This document shows positions 32,648-45,912 of a stretch of 64,000 nucleotides of DNA, piece after piece; the stretch's first letter is position 1; every line of letters begins with the position of its first letter. The stretch covers positions 13,866,461 through 13,930,460 of the forward strand of contig NC_135561.1 in assembly GCF_964340395.1 (NCBI RefSeq), read 5' to 3'. The notes under the pieces were generated by a model. The model had not been told where the DNA came from. It saw only the letters and a list, made by a program, of their open reading frames with translations, and did not search any database. A program made the position numbers and the translations under genes. The DNA comes from Glandiceps talaboti (lineage: Eukaryota; Hemichordata; Enteropneusta; Spengelidae).

Positions 32648-32707
<60 letters not shown>

Positions 32708-33944
32708 CGTGTGCGTGCGTGCGAGCGCGCACTCCTGCTGGGTATAAATATTTCGCCGTAAATTTAGCGTATTCCGTAATGTCCATTCCTTATTCAATCT
32801 TGGGTACCCATAGTTGCTGTCATCTATTTATATAAAATTTAGGTATGTAGATAGGATGTATACATGATATTAGGAACAAAGGTGGGGTTGCTTTTAATTT
32901 AGCTGAATATCTTTATTCTCAAGGGACCCAGAAAGGGGATTTTCAAGAACCTCGACTTGTGCAATTATGAATAAACCCATTATGCATTGTGTTCGTATGT
33001 TCCTGTGTGACTTTTGATGATTTGCCCTCTACATATATCGTGATATTATATTATGCTCAAGCCAATATGAACAAAAAATATGGTATATATACTTCAACAC
33101 AACAACGTGCGTCTATGTCACGACAACTCGTGTCTACGTCACTGGTTCTGCTGTGTTCGAAATATCAGTCAACAAGTTCAAAATTTCCATTACTTTCTCC
33201 GATTTTTCTTTGATATTACTGGCGCTGGTATAATTATGTTATTCTCCAATATTTTTCTCCATTCAGCCAGAAAGTACTTTTGACCTAAGGGTGGTCCATA
33301 CTCGTCTAGCGACTCGTAGTAACAAAGGCCTCTTAGGTCACTCGTATTTTGCCTTGGCTGAACTAAGAAAAATATTGGGGAATAATATCTAAGTATGTTT
33401 GCGTATGTGCTGTATATGAACAAGCGGTGATTTTGATGACGCTGTTACGTACCCGAGAGTGGTCCAATGAATAACCCCGTAATGCCTTCTGCTTGTCCAA
33501 CAGATGACAGTCCATATCCCATCCTTTTTGCACCCAGAAAATATGAGACAACCACGGGGACCATGACTATATATCCACCAAGGCCAATGCCGAACATAAT
33601 GACATATATCATTTGAGCTGTAGAGCAAGAAACGTATGCAATCGTCAATCTTAAAAACAAATAATTGGCCGGGTGTACACAATTACGATTGCCAATTTTG
33701 TTTTGCCCTGACATAATTCATAATTGGCAATCAACATGTTATTCTACCTACCAGGCATTGTCAGATCTTTTCACGAGCTACTTTCTAGTTGAAATGAGGT
33801 AAGAATTATTCTAATGATGATGTCTTCTATCAATTGTGAGAAGATAAATACTATCTGAACATTAAAGTACCTTTTCAATTGTACAATTAATAAGCGAATA
33901 GTTCTGGCGACTTTTAGCTTACAATAGTTTACAGAAACACAGGC

Positions 33945-33985
<41 letters not shown>

Positions 33986-36900
33986 GTCCGATAGACCATG
34001 CCTATACCAACACTTCACGAAACAGAACAATTTTTAAAGATTACCGGTAAAACTCCGTGTGTAAATACTTATAATATTGCTGACACCACAGATTGCCATG
34101 GCAAGTGCATACATTGCATAGGATTTGACTTTTGGTGAACTTCCCAAGGCACCCCAGACAGGTCTTCCGAATAATTGAGATAAGCCCATTAAGGCTGGTA
34201 TAAAGGAACTATAAGTGTTCGATATACCAAACTCACGTGCACGTTTTACCTAAGAGAGGAAAAGAAATAGCGAGAATTGAAGGCCTTCAAGGAAGTCTCT
34301 GAATGTTGTTACTGTACATGTACAAAGATGGGGGTAACAAGGGGTTATGTTAGACAGAAATGGGAGTCGTACATATCGATGTCGGTCGTCGTCTGCGAAA
34401 ACAGCTTTTCTGTAAGAATATGGATTGAGATACTTTATTGGTATCTCGATTATATTACTTTCGAATATGTTTAACAAACCAATTTTTGAGCTGAAATATT
34501 GATGGACATGATTCTACATATGCAAAACATAATTAATATATATATATAAAGTAATTTGGAGTGATTTGCTACTCCACCTTGAGGCGGCGGAGGTAATGGT
34601 TACAGATCGAGATCTTATAAGAAGGGACATGGGTCGGTTATATTTTGTAGACACTTGAATTTTGTCCCCATCTTTTGATTTACGAAAGGTATTTAGCAAA
34701 TTTGACCTGGAAGATGAAGGCCGATCGGACGATTGATATTGTCCTGAAACATGTATAACAACCATATCTGTATCATTGATCGCTTTAGCAACACAAGGTT
34801 CCATATGCCGAAAACCAATATATTTCCTAGCTGTGGATAGCCTACCTGTAGACTTGAACCACTATAGCTACTATACTATTCCGCTATCCTAACTGACATT
34901 TTGAATTTTCGCTCCGTTCCCAAGTCTACCCTGACGACCGTTCGGAGCTAGTATTTTAGCACCGCCCCTACATCTAAATATGGATTCATCATATGTCCGA
35001 TTTAAATACGTCTAATTATGTATTCCACCAATCACGCTGTATACAGGAATGCCATTTGAGACGAGCTCTAAATGGTCGTCAGAATAGTCTTGGAACTATA
35101 TAGAGAATATTCAAAAAAAAATCAAAATTCCAATATAGTAGCGACGGTCATTCAAGTCTACAGATAGTTAAGCTGTGATGAACTCAAGTAACATTCCAAT
35201 CAGATTAAAATCTGACAGTGGCGAAAGCGGCTAGATGTCTTTATTTATCTCTTTTTCCACCGTTTGTTTTGATCCAGGTCAGGTGATCGCCGCCTTCCTA
35301 CATCTGACCCTGTGTACTAGAAAATGTCCTATAAGATTCGCGCGCGTTTGAGTGGCCAATCAGGGTGAGCCTTATGTTGACGGTTGAGCACACAAGAAAT
35401 TTAAAAAAAAAATAAAAAAAAAAAATAAAATAAAAACCCGGACAGACAGACGACACGAGCCGTCGGTGGCGGCGCCGTGTCTCCGAACTCTTTTGAAAGA
35501 AGCGTGCTGATTATTAAGTCTTAAACGGGAGTTCCTATTACACAGGGTCAGATGTGGGAAGGCAGCAATCACCCTGAACGAAACAAAAGACACAAAACGA
35601 TGAAAATAGAGGCAAATAAAGACATCTAGCCGCTTTCACCACATCAGATTTTAATCCGATTGGGGACTTTCCAAAGGGACGTACAGTTTCCAGTATTTAC
35701 AAATAAAATGTTGCATTAGCGCAATGGCATAGGCATAACATTTCAGACACGGTACATCGGATTATGTAGATATTTTTGTATCCTGCCACATAACAGTCTA
35801 AAAAATGCCGGGCCAGACATTAATAAATCAAGTTTACCCCTGTATATTTTAAGGAAAACTTGTCATTCTCTGTGATGTAGAAAATGACTTGTTGTATAGA
35901 CACATGTTTAATACTGAGAATGTATCTTACAGATTCGAAAGAGTCCGCCAAGATTAATAAATTGAAAGATTTTCAGACTTGGGGCCAAATCAATAACTTC
36001 ATTTTTTCAACTTTGAACTATAGTTTGCTTGTCCATTGTTTTCAAAAACTTAATTGCAAATATCATTATATTGGAATGAGGGAATAGCAATATTATACCA
36101 ACCTACGGATGGTTTACGGATAGTTTTGGCTAGATGACTTCATACACGCACTCACTCACTCACTCATCACACACGTCTATCATCTTGCGAAACCTTAGGG
36201 TATACAATCAACAAGCATTTAAATATGATAATGTATACTTACGATGTGTATGTTTACAATGTTATGACCAAAAGACTGACAGATACCAGTTAGAATCAAA
36301 AGGTAGTAAAGTGGTTCCTTGAATAATGATACATCATAAAGTGATCCTAAAAACGACTTTAATCCACATACACAGCCCGATTTGGTTTTCGTTTTCCTTT
36401 CGTCGGACTTAGTCTTTGTGGAAGCGTTTGGGCTACTTTTATCTTTCACGTGGTCAAGGATAGCTACGTGTTCTGTAAGTTCGTTATTTATGAAAATATT
36501 TTCATTTGAAGGAATAGTTTTGTACTCCTTTGGCTTGGTAGTATTGTCGTTTAAAGGTCTGAAGAGGGCGCCAGCCACACATATGTTCGCTGTCATTGCA
36601 GATAGTATCATTAATGTTCCTCGCCATCCATACTTATCTACCAGAATCTGAGTCACTACAGATAAGATAAACTGTCCTGCACCGGCCCCTGCCATAGCTA
36701 GTCCAATCGCAAGTGATAACCGTTTTTTGAAATACACGCCAACCATTTCAACGGACGCTATAAGTGCCATTCCTCCACCACATCCTAATTAGATTTTTTT
36801 AAAATATAGAAATTGTTATCAAACAGATTGACAGGGTCAGAGGGGAGGCAGACATATGCACAGGTAGAGAAACAGGAACAAACAAACATAGAGACGGATA

Positions 36901-38604
36901 TGTAGATAAGTATACATAATCTCTAGGTATTTTGCATATTAAGTGCTATGTTATCGAGGACGAACGGTTCCCTTAAACGTTCAAAACAATCAAACTCAAA
37001 AGTATTTCGAAAATTCTATCAACAGTTTCATTATAATTTGAATTAATTCGACAGCAAATTAACTGCAGTGCAACTATATAACAAATGTACGTTCTTGCGA
37101 CGTTGTAGACAATGTTTACATACGTTTAGTAGCTGTGTAAAAGGCGATGAGTCAAAATGAGCAATATTTGTTCATTGTGTATTTTGGTAATACATGAATT
37201 GAAGAGGAAACCAGGAAGTATAGATGCAGGTTGAATGTGCAATGGTGTTTTCAAAGTTCATCATGATCTACATGGCGTATATAGCGTCGTTGCAATGTTG
37301 TTGTTAACGTATTTTGTGCCAGAGACAGAAGGCGAAGTGAAGAGTTTTTGTTCACTTTTTACTTTGATGACCACATCATATATTCGACAATTCACACAAA
37401 TTATCTAAAGAAGACATTATTTTACAAGTGACTTATTATTTGTAAAACGAAATTTCTGTCATTACAAAATTATGATTTACACATTTGCACCATCGTAATA
37501 AACAACTAGTATAAGAAATGTGTGGAGTTCATGTAAACTGTACTTTTATGCCACATCGTGGGAATATGAGGACCTATGGAAATAATAAGTATAGGAATGC
37601 ACCAATTAGCGATGTTATGTATGTATGTATGTATGTATGTATTTATGTATGTATGTATGTATGTATGTATGTATGTATGTATGTGTGTATGTATGTATGT
37701 ATGTATGTATGTATGTATGTATGTATGTATGTATGTATGTTTGCTTAGGTAGTGTGTCTCATTCTAACCTGTAATTATGCTGTACGTGAAATACACCTGA
37801 TAAAGAGATGTTGTAACAGAGGTCGCAAAGAGTCCTACTGACATTATCAGTCCTGCAGCTATCACCGTTTTACGATGGCCAAACTTTCTTGACGATGCTA
37901 GACCAACGGGTCCCATCATAACGAATATAAACGCAGACATTGAAGTAACCAAAGCTGAAATTCAATTGTGAAGAATTATCTGACGTGTTTGCTCTTGACA
38001 ATACAGTGGTAGACACTTGAATGGATTGTCCTTGTATTTCAATACGGTAAATAATGACTTTCAACCACAAATATTGCTGCCATCCACTCAAATTTGACTT
38101 CGTCAAATGATTTACATATAACATCTACATCTAATATACGTCACCTTTGTGTCAGGTTTAAATGACATTGGTTATTTGATATTTAAAAAAAATGGTTGTA
38201 TATTGTGAGGAAAAACATAAACCTGAATGCCTTCCGTAAGGGCAAAGACTCTAGATTTACAATCTTACATACAACTGTTGTCGGGATGCAATATAACATA
38301 ATATACGATTAGTTATGTTTGAAGTATGTACCAAATTTAATTGAATTTAAAAAGTGCATTCTTAAGATATAGCCTAATTACTGAAAATCATTATTTATGC
38401 AAATGACGGAATAAACTTGGAATTAATGTGCTTACATGTAGCGGCTTTGGATTCACCAAACGCATCCAAAAATGCAACATACAGAACTCCAAAGGCATAG
38501 TAGCTACCTGGTCCAAATGCTGTCACAATGAAGGTTGCTAGGACAACGAACCATCCCCAGCCACCATCAGGGGGGTTTGCGCTATATTCGCTGATATCAG
38601 ACAT
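32400..38604 (-). CDS. SLC16 family transporter, array gene B (6 exons, 492 aa)
   Basis: The exons are 38436-38604, 37769-37954, 36243-36784, 34045-34249, 33453-33617 and 32400-32611, with the same phases as gene A. TM1 carries PDGGWGWFVV and TM5 carries YFKKRLSLAIGLAMAGAGAG. The central loop (~180-260) is Lys/Ser-rich. TM8 reads GLSQLFGRP, so the TM8 Asp of MCT1 is Gln here. The C-terminus is -MTTI, a class I PDZ pattern, preceded by LLVAEC. The exon 2 donor is the weak GTTAGA. It is closest in sequence to remnant C and to gene D. Likely a plasma-membrane solute carrier; the substrate cannot be read from the sequence. AATAAA follows the stop by 22 bases. Confidence 0.88.
32649..32703. repeat. 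(GT)n microsatellite in gene B intron 5
   Basis: A pure GT tract of ~54 bp begins ~38 bases upstream of the exon 6 acceptor; on the transcribed strand it is (CA)n. Confidence 0.97.
33075..33395. repeat. Intron element shared with gene E (copy in gene B intron 5)
   Basis: About 320 bp is strongly similar to 57670-57993, including TTTTTCTTTGATATT, TAATTATGTTATTCTCCAA and CTCGTCTAGCGACTCGTAGT. It sits in the equivalent intron and at a similar distance (~60-75 bp) from the exon 5 donor. Confidence 0.75.
33946..33988. repeat. (CAGA)n microsatellite in gene B intron 4
   Basis: A pure tetranucleotide tract. Confidence 0.95.
34833..35180. mobile_element. Foldback MITE-like element, gene B intron 3
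   Basis: Left CTGTAGACTTGAACCACTAT and the right arm read inward, CTGTAGACTTGAATGACCGT, are inverted partners ~300 bp apart. GACGACCRTTYRGAGCT blocks are also inverted. The exact ends and target duplication are unclear. Confidence 0.5.
35197..35662. mobile_element. MITE family V, long copy (gene B intron 3)
   Basis: The termini CAATCAGATTAAAATCTGA and CAATCGGATTAAAATCTGA (inverted) match the family V copy at 30508. The inverted arms extend ~130 bp (GAAAGCGGCTAGATGTCTTT in both). Flanking 9-mers GTAACATTC and GGGACTTTC agree at 6 of 9 positions, a decayed target duplication. Confidence 0.72.
37615..37741. repeat. (GTAT)n microsatellite beside gene B exon 2
   Basis: A GTAT tract of ~125 bp ends 27 bases from the exon 2 donor. 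Confidence 0.97.
38226..38405. mobile_element. Single-monomer copy of the ~148-bp hairpin-element family, inverted
   Basis: It starts with ATGCCTTCCGTAAGGG, the complement of the half hairpin at 3066-3082, and contains CTTAAGATATAGCCTAATTA and TTATTTATGCAAAT in monomer order. It ends ~30 bases from the gene B exon 1 donor. Confidence 0.65.
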
Positions 38605-39232
38605 CTAATAAGATTTTTTCACCACTATTATATCAGCAAATTGATTCTGCAAAAAGGACTATTATTTAGTGCACCTCAACGTTCTTTAAAAAAAACTATC
38701 GCCCGTGGCCAGCATGACCAAAGAATATTACCCGACACAATTGCCCTTTGCATAGAGTTGTTTCGCCGCTGTTTCGTCGTATATTTTGTGAATGTTTTCC
38801 TGTGTTGCGCTCTCGAGATGACAAAGTAGCTACAATGAGACACACCACTGTATTTCTTGCAAAAATCTAATAATTTTTTTAGAAATTAGCTGTCAGTGCA
38901 CTCGAGATCCTACAAATAATGTTATGTCCAAATTCAATGGTTATCAACAAGTACAATTTGGAAATGCACCATGTAAGGGAAACAGTTCTATATATTATTG
39001 GCGAGATATTGGGTCATAAGTTATACGCCCGAGGTGCACGGATATGATCAGCACGACGCGTAGTGGATCCGGAGTGCTTATTTAATCCTTGCAGCGAGGG
39101 CATATAATCCAATATCAAGGCTATAATATTTTTATTATGTCACCTGGGAATTCATTTTACACAGCTGTGTGATTTCTTGCATACTTGCATATTTAGTGGT
39201 ATTTACAAATAAACGCCAAACGGCGAATTTCT

Positions 39233-39385
<153 letters not shown>

Positions 39386-39469
39386 AATGGGTTCAGCACT
39401 ACTGCATATATTTACACTGTTGCTATCTATGCTATTGTGGTAGTGTCTGATGACAACGTGCACTGTTCG

Positions 39470-40060
39470 AGTGATAGGTCAAGGTATAACTATCACGAGG
39501 AGGACATAACCAAATTTAGGTCATACCAAATCCTGTCAACACTATTGAATTACACCTCAATGTAGCGAAAACACATGCCATGTAATGTGAGGTCAGTGTG
39601 ACATAATCCTTATTAGATATTTTTATATATGCAACAAAGGAAAGGCGATGGAAATCAAAGGGAGAATCGGTCACATATATCGACTGATAAACAGTTACTG
39701 TTTTACTAAACGTTACTTATGGTTGTGAGGCTGACCACAAATGGCGATATGGTTTGGTTCGGTTCTGTCATACGACCGACATACAGAAGAGTCGATTTTA
39801 CTCAAGTATTAGTGTGGTTTTTTTTTACCATGGCTTACCATGGTCCATAGAACGATTCCAGCTACATAATTGAAGTCAAAATACACATGTAAAACATTTA
39901 ACAGGTTGAGAGACATAAATGCTCGTCAAAACTCGGTACCTTACCTGTTCCGTTATCAACTCAACTCACCTCACCTAGTAAGTCCTCTACAAGCAGTGAA
40001 TGGTTCATTAGTTTCTGTTGATCAACACGTCAGTATCCATTATGTGTGGTCATAAATTAT
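39470..40060. promoter_or_regulatory. 5'-flank block shared by genes B, D and remnant C (copy at B)
   Basis: It shares TTTAGGTCATACCAAATC and ATGTAGCGA with ~44300-44360 (near C). It also shares GTAATGTGAGG, CACTCAACTCACC-like and GTTGATCAA...TGTGTGGT blocks with 53390-53810 (near D). It lies 0.9-1.4 kb upstream of the gene B start. A promoter or enhancer role is inferred only from co-duplication. Confidence 0.4.
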
Positions 40061-41526
40061 TCTACATTGTATAGAGGGGGGGGGGGGTTCAATACCAAGT
40101 TTGGACAGGGTCTCACGGACAATCGGTTGTCGCTCAGACTACTATTAATATAAATCTATAGTGGTCTGAGGTTGTCAATATTTGTCAAGGTAGCCATGAC
40201 CTTTTTCTGTCAGAGTACAATGTGCTATTAAAATGATGTATATATATGCACAATAATCCCTGATGTAGACTAGAGGTATGACGTGACCTTCAACCTACGC
40301 CAATGACCTAATATAGCTGTAGGTAGCCTTCAGGAACTCAGTAGAAAGTCGAGGGCTAAAAATACAAGGGGGTCGTCACAATTTTACAAACTGGTTCTTG
40401 GGTGAGAGCCATAATTTCCTTATTCGGATTTAGTGAAGGGTCAAATTTTACTTTGACTCACATGGCAATTTATACCTTAAGCTTTGCATCATTTTGTGAT
40501 TTTGGCATCCCATCACTGCCATCGGTTCTGCATCCTACTGCTGCCACGTCAGTTACGGTTAGGGTTTAGGTACCGTAATACCACACGATTGAATCAAATC
40601 ACAGCTGTAAGTATGTAATGACTCAAAAAATCAGTTATGATGTGAGGAGATCTGGAGGAGTGGGTCACAGGAGAAAAAAACACTGGAACAGTATTGGAAA
40701 TAATGTTGTGGTGTGGATATATTGACCTCAGTCCTGACAATGTCGTAAGTGCGCTCATCTAGTATAGTTGGAAATTCTAGTATTCAGTTCAGCCAATTAT
40801 ATCCAAACACATGTATTGATAGATACTGAAACTCCAAGTCCTTACCATGATTCTAGGACTCGCGACATTTTGAAGTTTGACAGCGCTAGCATGTTAGCCT
40901 GCGTTTTTGAAATATTTTAACATGGGAAGGTCATGTTTTAAAAGGAATTAAGGTAGGGTCACTTTTTAGCATAATGGAATCGGGAGAGGGGGACAGACAA
41001 GGCCTAATCCCACCTTTTAATTTTTTCAAAGCGCCCTCACCGGGCGTGCTCGAGAAAAACAGCAATAACGAATAATTATCAAAGGGGCCTTCATCTGATG
41101 GAAACTGTAGCGGTCACACCACTACGATCCTTGTAATGTAAAAACATGATTGTAAAAACATTAAAATACTACTAGAAACCCAGCATCATATCCCACATTA
41201 AAAAAGACAATTTTTATCAACTTATCAACATCTCAGTAGTAAATACAAATTTATCTTTTATCATTGAAGGACTGAAAGGTTTCTGTTGAAATGTTGTTAG
41301 AAGTGCGAAAATGAAGTTCAGCAATCGCATTGACATCAGAACGCCCCTCCCCCACTAAACGAACGAATCGAAGTACGTTTATTGTGCTTGTGTGACGTTG
41401 TGCGATCGTCCTTAAGTAGAAAACGTTTCTTTCATTTCGCACTCAATTCAGACATCAAGTTCACAGTACGTATTAACATACAAGCAAGTGCTGACATCAG
41501 ATAGTGGACGAACGGAAACTGTTACA

Positions 41527-41815
41527 AACAAGGAATGTAAACAACTGAATTGGACTGATAACACTTGGCACAGTATGTTAGAAGTACAGAGACTTGACAC
41601 GTGTATTACATTTCATCATTCGAAGAATGAACAGTTTTATGGCCACTTTACATAAATTTCCAGTTCCTCTGGCATTTCATGTACACATAAAGAGGCTATA
41701 AAAGTGATCTTTTCAAACGATGGTGTGTAATACAAGTCTCTGCTGTTGCAACATGATGAGTCAAGTCTTATTACTCCAGTTCATTTGTTTACTTTCCCTG
41801 TTTGTAACAGGTTCT
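41527..41815. mobile_element. Foldback MITE family III, copy 2
   Basis: The left arm contains GTAAACAACTGAATTGGA and TTGGCACAGTATGTTAGAAG. The right arm, read inward, contains GTAAACAAATGAACTGGAGT and GCAGAGACTTG. The central CATTTCATGTACACATAAAG is common to the family. Confidence 0.62.
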
Positions 41816-42646
41816 ATTCGTCACAGTCTCACAGTCTGATGTCTCAAGTTGTATTGTTGTGTTTATTTTTAGGAGAACGTCTACTTCACACAGTTACGCG
41901 GGGTTTTCCGGTTACTAGAAGAACTTTCAATAAACTCGTTGAAGTCTGCACTGAAAAAAGATATGCAATTAAATTAAGAATTAGGCGTATTATATAATGA
42001 AAACATTCTTTATTTATTTATAAGGACTAAAACAATTTGTTTGGTTCCGGTTACCCGACCCAACCTAGTTTTTCACTGCCGACCCTAAACATTTTGTTAA
42101 ACATATCCGAGAGAAAAATAATAAAATCGCGAAAATTGTGAAGTCTCACCAGTAATAGTGGATGCGGAAACTGAAAACTGACATCAACTTAAAAAGACAA
42201 TATAAAACTGTTCTTCCAATTTGTAATGGCTGTGCATCTGATTGGAAGACACTAATAACACGGAGACTATATGGAAAACAACGGAAAACAGAACTGAATT
42301 AGACACTCAAATACATGAAAAACAGTTTTTGCATAAAATAAAAAATCTAATTACACCACCTGTTCTAAAATTGAGCATAATCTCAACCACACCATTTTGT
42401 ATTAAGGCCAAGACACTGATAATCGAAATAAAATATCGATTCCAACACTCCAGAGTAAGTGAATCAACATTTAGGATGAGAAGAATACGAATAATCGATG
42501 AAATGAAAAGTGTTTTTAAATCAATTATTTCATTTTGAATCATATACTGTCTTTAATTTTGATTGTCATGCTACATCTTCAGAGTGGCGCCATATATTCT
42601 GCAACCAGCAAATCTTCGGGTTCTCTCTGGTATGACACTCTTTACT

Positions 42647-43758
42647 CTATATGATATCAGATGTTTGACGTTTTATTTGTACAAGTTTATCGACCACTGG
42701 TAAAAACAGTGCAACTATAGCATCTATTATCAGGGCTACGCCAGAGAGCCAGAAAGCGCCATCATAAATCCCTGAGGTATCACGCATCCATCCTAAAAAT
42801 TGTAAGCACACACATTTTACAAAAAGAATTTAGTTAAGTTTATTTACTTATTCCTGTTGTTCTTTTAAATGAATTAATTTGCACTGTTGATCACTCTATG
42901 CACAATATGTTTTATTTTGTGTAATAACTTGAGAATCTTATGTTTCCACATACTTGGGTTATGAACATTTTATGTTGGGAACTAGCTCAATGTACGACAT
43001 GGGTAGACTGCGCAGACATTGGGTAGGGGAGTAACAAATCTGGGGTTACAAGGAGGGTCTGAAAGTGAGTGGGGTGAAATATTTTGAACTTGATTTGTGA
43101 CTTTGAACCAAATTAAACTTAAGAAGCAGTCATTTACCATGTACTTTTGTAAAATTACTTACGATTTTTATACATTTTGTTGTAAATATATATTTGCTGT
43201 TTATGCCATAAATTCTACCATAAATTCAGCTCGTATCTTCATGTTTATTCTAATCACTCATTCAGTCCTGGCTATCCATTAAATAACAATTAATTGTTGG
43301 CATATATAACTTGACATATAGATAAAATCTATAAACATTCATTTCTGGAACAAAGGCAAGGCTGACTTTACCTTTTAACCCTAACCCTAACGCTTATCCT
43401 AACGGGTTATTTTCAAGACCCCAGCCTTGTGAACTGAATAAACCCATGGATTTTGCTTATATAACAGAAACCATTCCACAATGAGAGCTCTTGTTTCCAT
43501 GATTTTTGATAATAGGCAGTCCATCTATACCGTTACAATTGGTTGTGCATGTTGTGTATATAAACAAGAAATGACGTTGCTAGATATACTTACCCGAGAG
43601 TGGTCCAATGAATAAAGCCACAAGGGCTTCTGCTTGTGTAACACAGGTGTATCCATATCCTATCTTTTTTGCACCCAGAAAATATGCTATAACTACGGGG
43701 ACCATGGTTACATATCCACCAAGGCCAATACCGAACAGAATGACATATATCATTTGAG
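42647..43758 (-). pseudogene. SLC16 array remnant C: exons 5 and 6 only
   Basis: Exon 5-like 43594-43758 (165 nt, intact borders and frame, AQMIYVILFGIGLGGY) and exon 6-like 42647-42792 (GWMRDTSGIYDGAFWLSG) match gene B closely, including intron sequence next to exon 5 (AATAATTGGCCGGGTGTAC). Exon 6 meets a stop at 42647-42649. The usual tail (EDLLVAEYMAPL) survives in another frame at ~42584-42622, so indels have truncated the C-terminus and removed the PDZ-ligand end. No exons 1-4 exist between here and gene D. It may be a decaying duplicate, or an alternative 3' cassette for gene D, whose exon 4 exit phase is compatible. Confidence 0.75.
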
Positions 43759-43855
43759 CTGTAGAGCAAGAAAGGTATGCAATCCTCAATCTTAAAACAA
43801 ATAATTGGCCGGGTGTACCGAAATATTTCACCCTGATGAAATACAAATTTGCACC

Positions 43856-43986
<131 letters not shown>

Positions 43987-45256
43987 CGTGGCTAAAATCG
44001 GAATGCTTTATTTCAAGGGATAAGTAATGTTAAAAGCTATAAATTACAAGAGGTGGATTACAACTAATATTGGTATAAGGGATATACGATTAGTCGATAG
44101 ATATGTACATAATCTGTTTATTCACGATATTTCTGATATTTTTAAGAACATGCTTAAAGTGACCTGTGACGTAGGCGTGCGTGAAAAGGTGAACATAATA
44201 ATCCCAAGTCAGACCCTAGACATCGACATTTCTATAGTTTGCGTACAAAGGTCTGATTGCTGAAATCAGTAAAGGTCATTTTAGTGAAGGTCGTGAAATT
44301 CAGGTCATACCAAATCTTTTCAATTCTGTTGACATATAACTCCATGTAGCGATAACGATTGTGATATGTAATGTGATATCAAGGTGTTTCTGTTAACACC
44401 GATAAATGACTGTCACCTGAAAGTATTTCATGTTTTCGAATGGACAGGTATGCTAAGGTAGCATTACATGTATTACTATTTAACTGACGATTACCGTGCA
44501 TTACAAATGACGGGCTCGTGTGTCCTGGCTTGTTACACCAACGACATACTAGTTCACCTGATCTGATCTGTTGACCACCATAATTTGGTCCAGTTCGTAA
44601 GTTCTTGAGGATACATATTACATTTGGAAGCGTTGTGTTTTACCACATCATGACTTGAGAAGTGTTGGTCGCCCCTGTTTGGTTTGTTTTGTGCTGTCAT
44701 GGCTAAGATAATCTGTTCATGTGGACAGGTATTCACGTTGAGTGTGTCAGTAAGAGAGTCACATGTATGTTTGCTGAAGGATGTCACGATCGCTGGCATC
44801 TGGATCCGACGTCGACTTTTTCACAGTGTCTCCTGTTGACTCCTGATCACTCAAACCCCGTACCATTTCTGCTAAACGTGCAAAGGTCACTGTATTTCTG
44901 ATCTTTGAGAACAACTGATTCTAGTAACGAATGTCTCATCTCCTGCTAAAAAATACTCAAAATGTCCTCGCCATTAATATCTCTACCATAACGACAAAAT
45001 ATGTCCCTTACACGAGACGCATATTGTTAAATATTTTCATCGTCACTTTGTTTGATTCTCGGCAATTGCTGGTCCACTTTCCATCTCGGACTCCCATGTT
45101 GAAAACGCTCTATGAAAGCCTGCCGTATGTAGGTCCAGACGACTGAAATCTCTTCTGATAAAGATACAAACCATAGTTCGACCTCTCCAGTTAGCAAATA
45201 AACGTTGGTCATCATTGTATCGTTTCAAACTAATAGACTGGTCGAATTTTCGAAGC

Positions 45257-45260
45257 CATA

Positions 45261-45297
<37 letters not shown>

Positions 45298-45298
45298 G
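45257..45298. repeat. (TCTG)n microsatellite
   Basis: A tetranucleotide tract of ~40 bp. Confidence 0.93.
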
Positions 45299-45812
45299 TG
45301 TATGCGTATATCAATTACCATTGCTATGAAACTTCATACACCTCAAGATATATTCGGTTTGGCTGAAGATTATATGTATACAATGAATTATTTGCACAGA
45401 AAAGATGGATGAATTGACAATAGTCACGATGCTTGCTTTTTTTTTTGGTTTTACACAAGGCATTCACGTTACACCTCAGTGGTGTTATATTTTTCCCCCC
45501 AAATTTATTGGGATTTCTCCTTGTTATGTAGGATTTGACTATATTACTAAACATTATCATAACGCTATCCTCATACTTTTCCGTTTCAAGTTACCGTACT
45601 GACTCTATTTGATAGAACCACACAGAAACATGTATACACCACACTTTAAGATTGCAATATTGAGTGAATACAGTGTCTGGCTACATTTTGTCTAATTAAA
45701 CCGCCACCATACAGACATCAAATGCAGACGGCAAAAAACATTGGCGCCCGCATGTCTGCGTCTGGTTGCAGTGTAACAAATAGAGGGGTGACCTCTCGTA
45801 ACCCTCCTCCAA

Positions 45813-45912
<100 letters not shown>

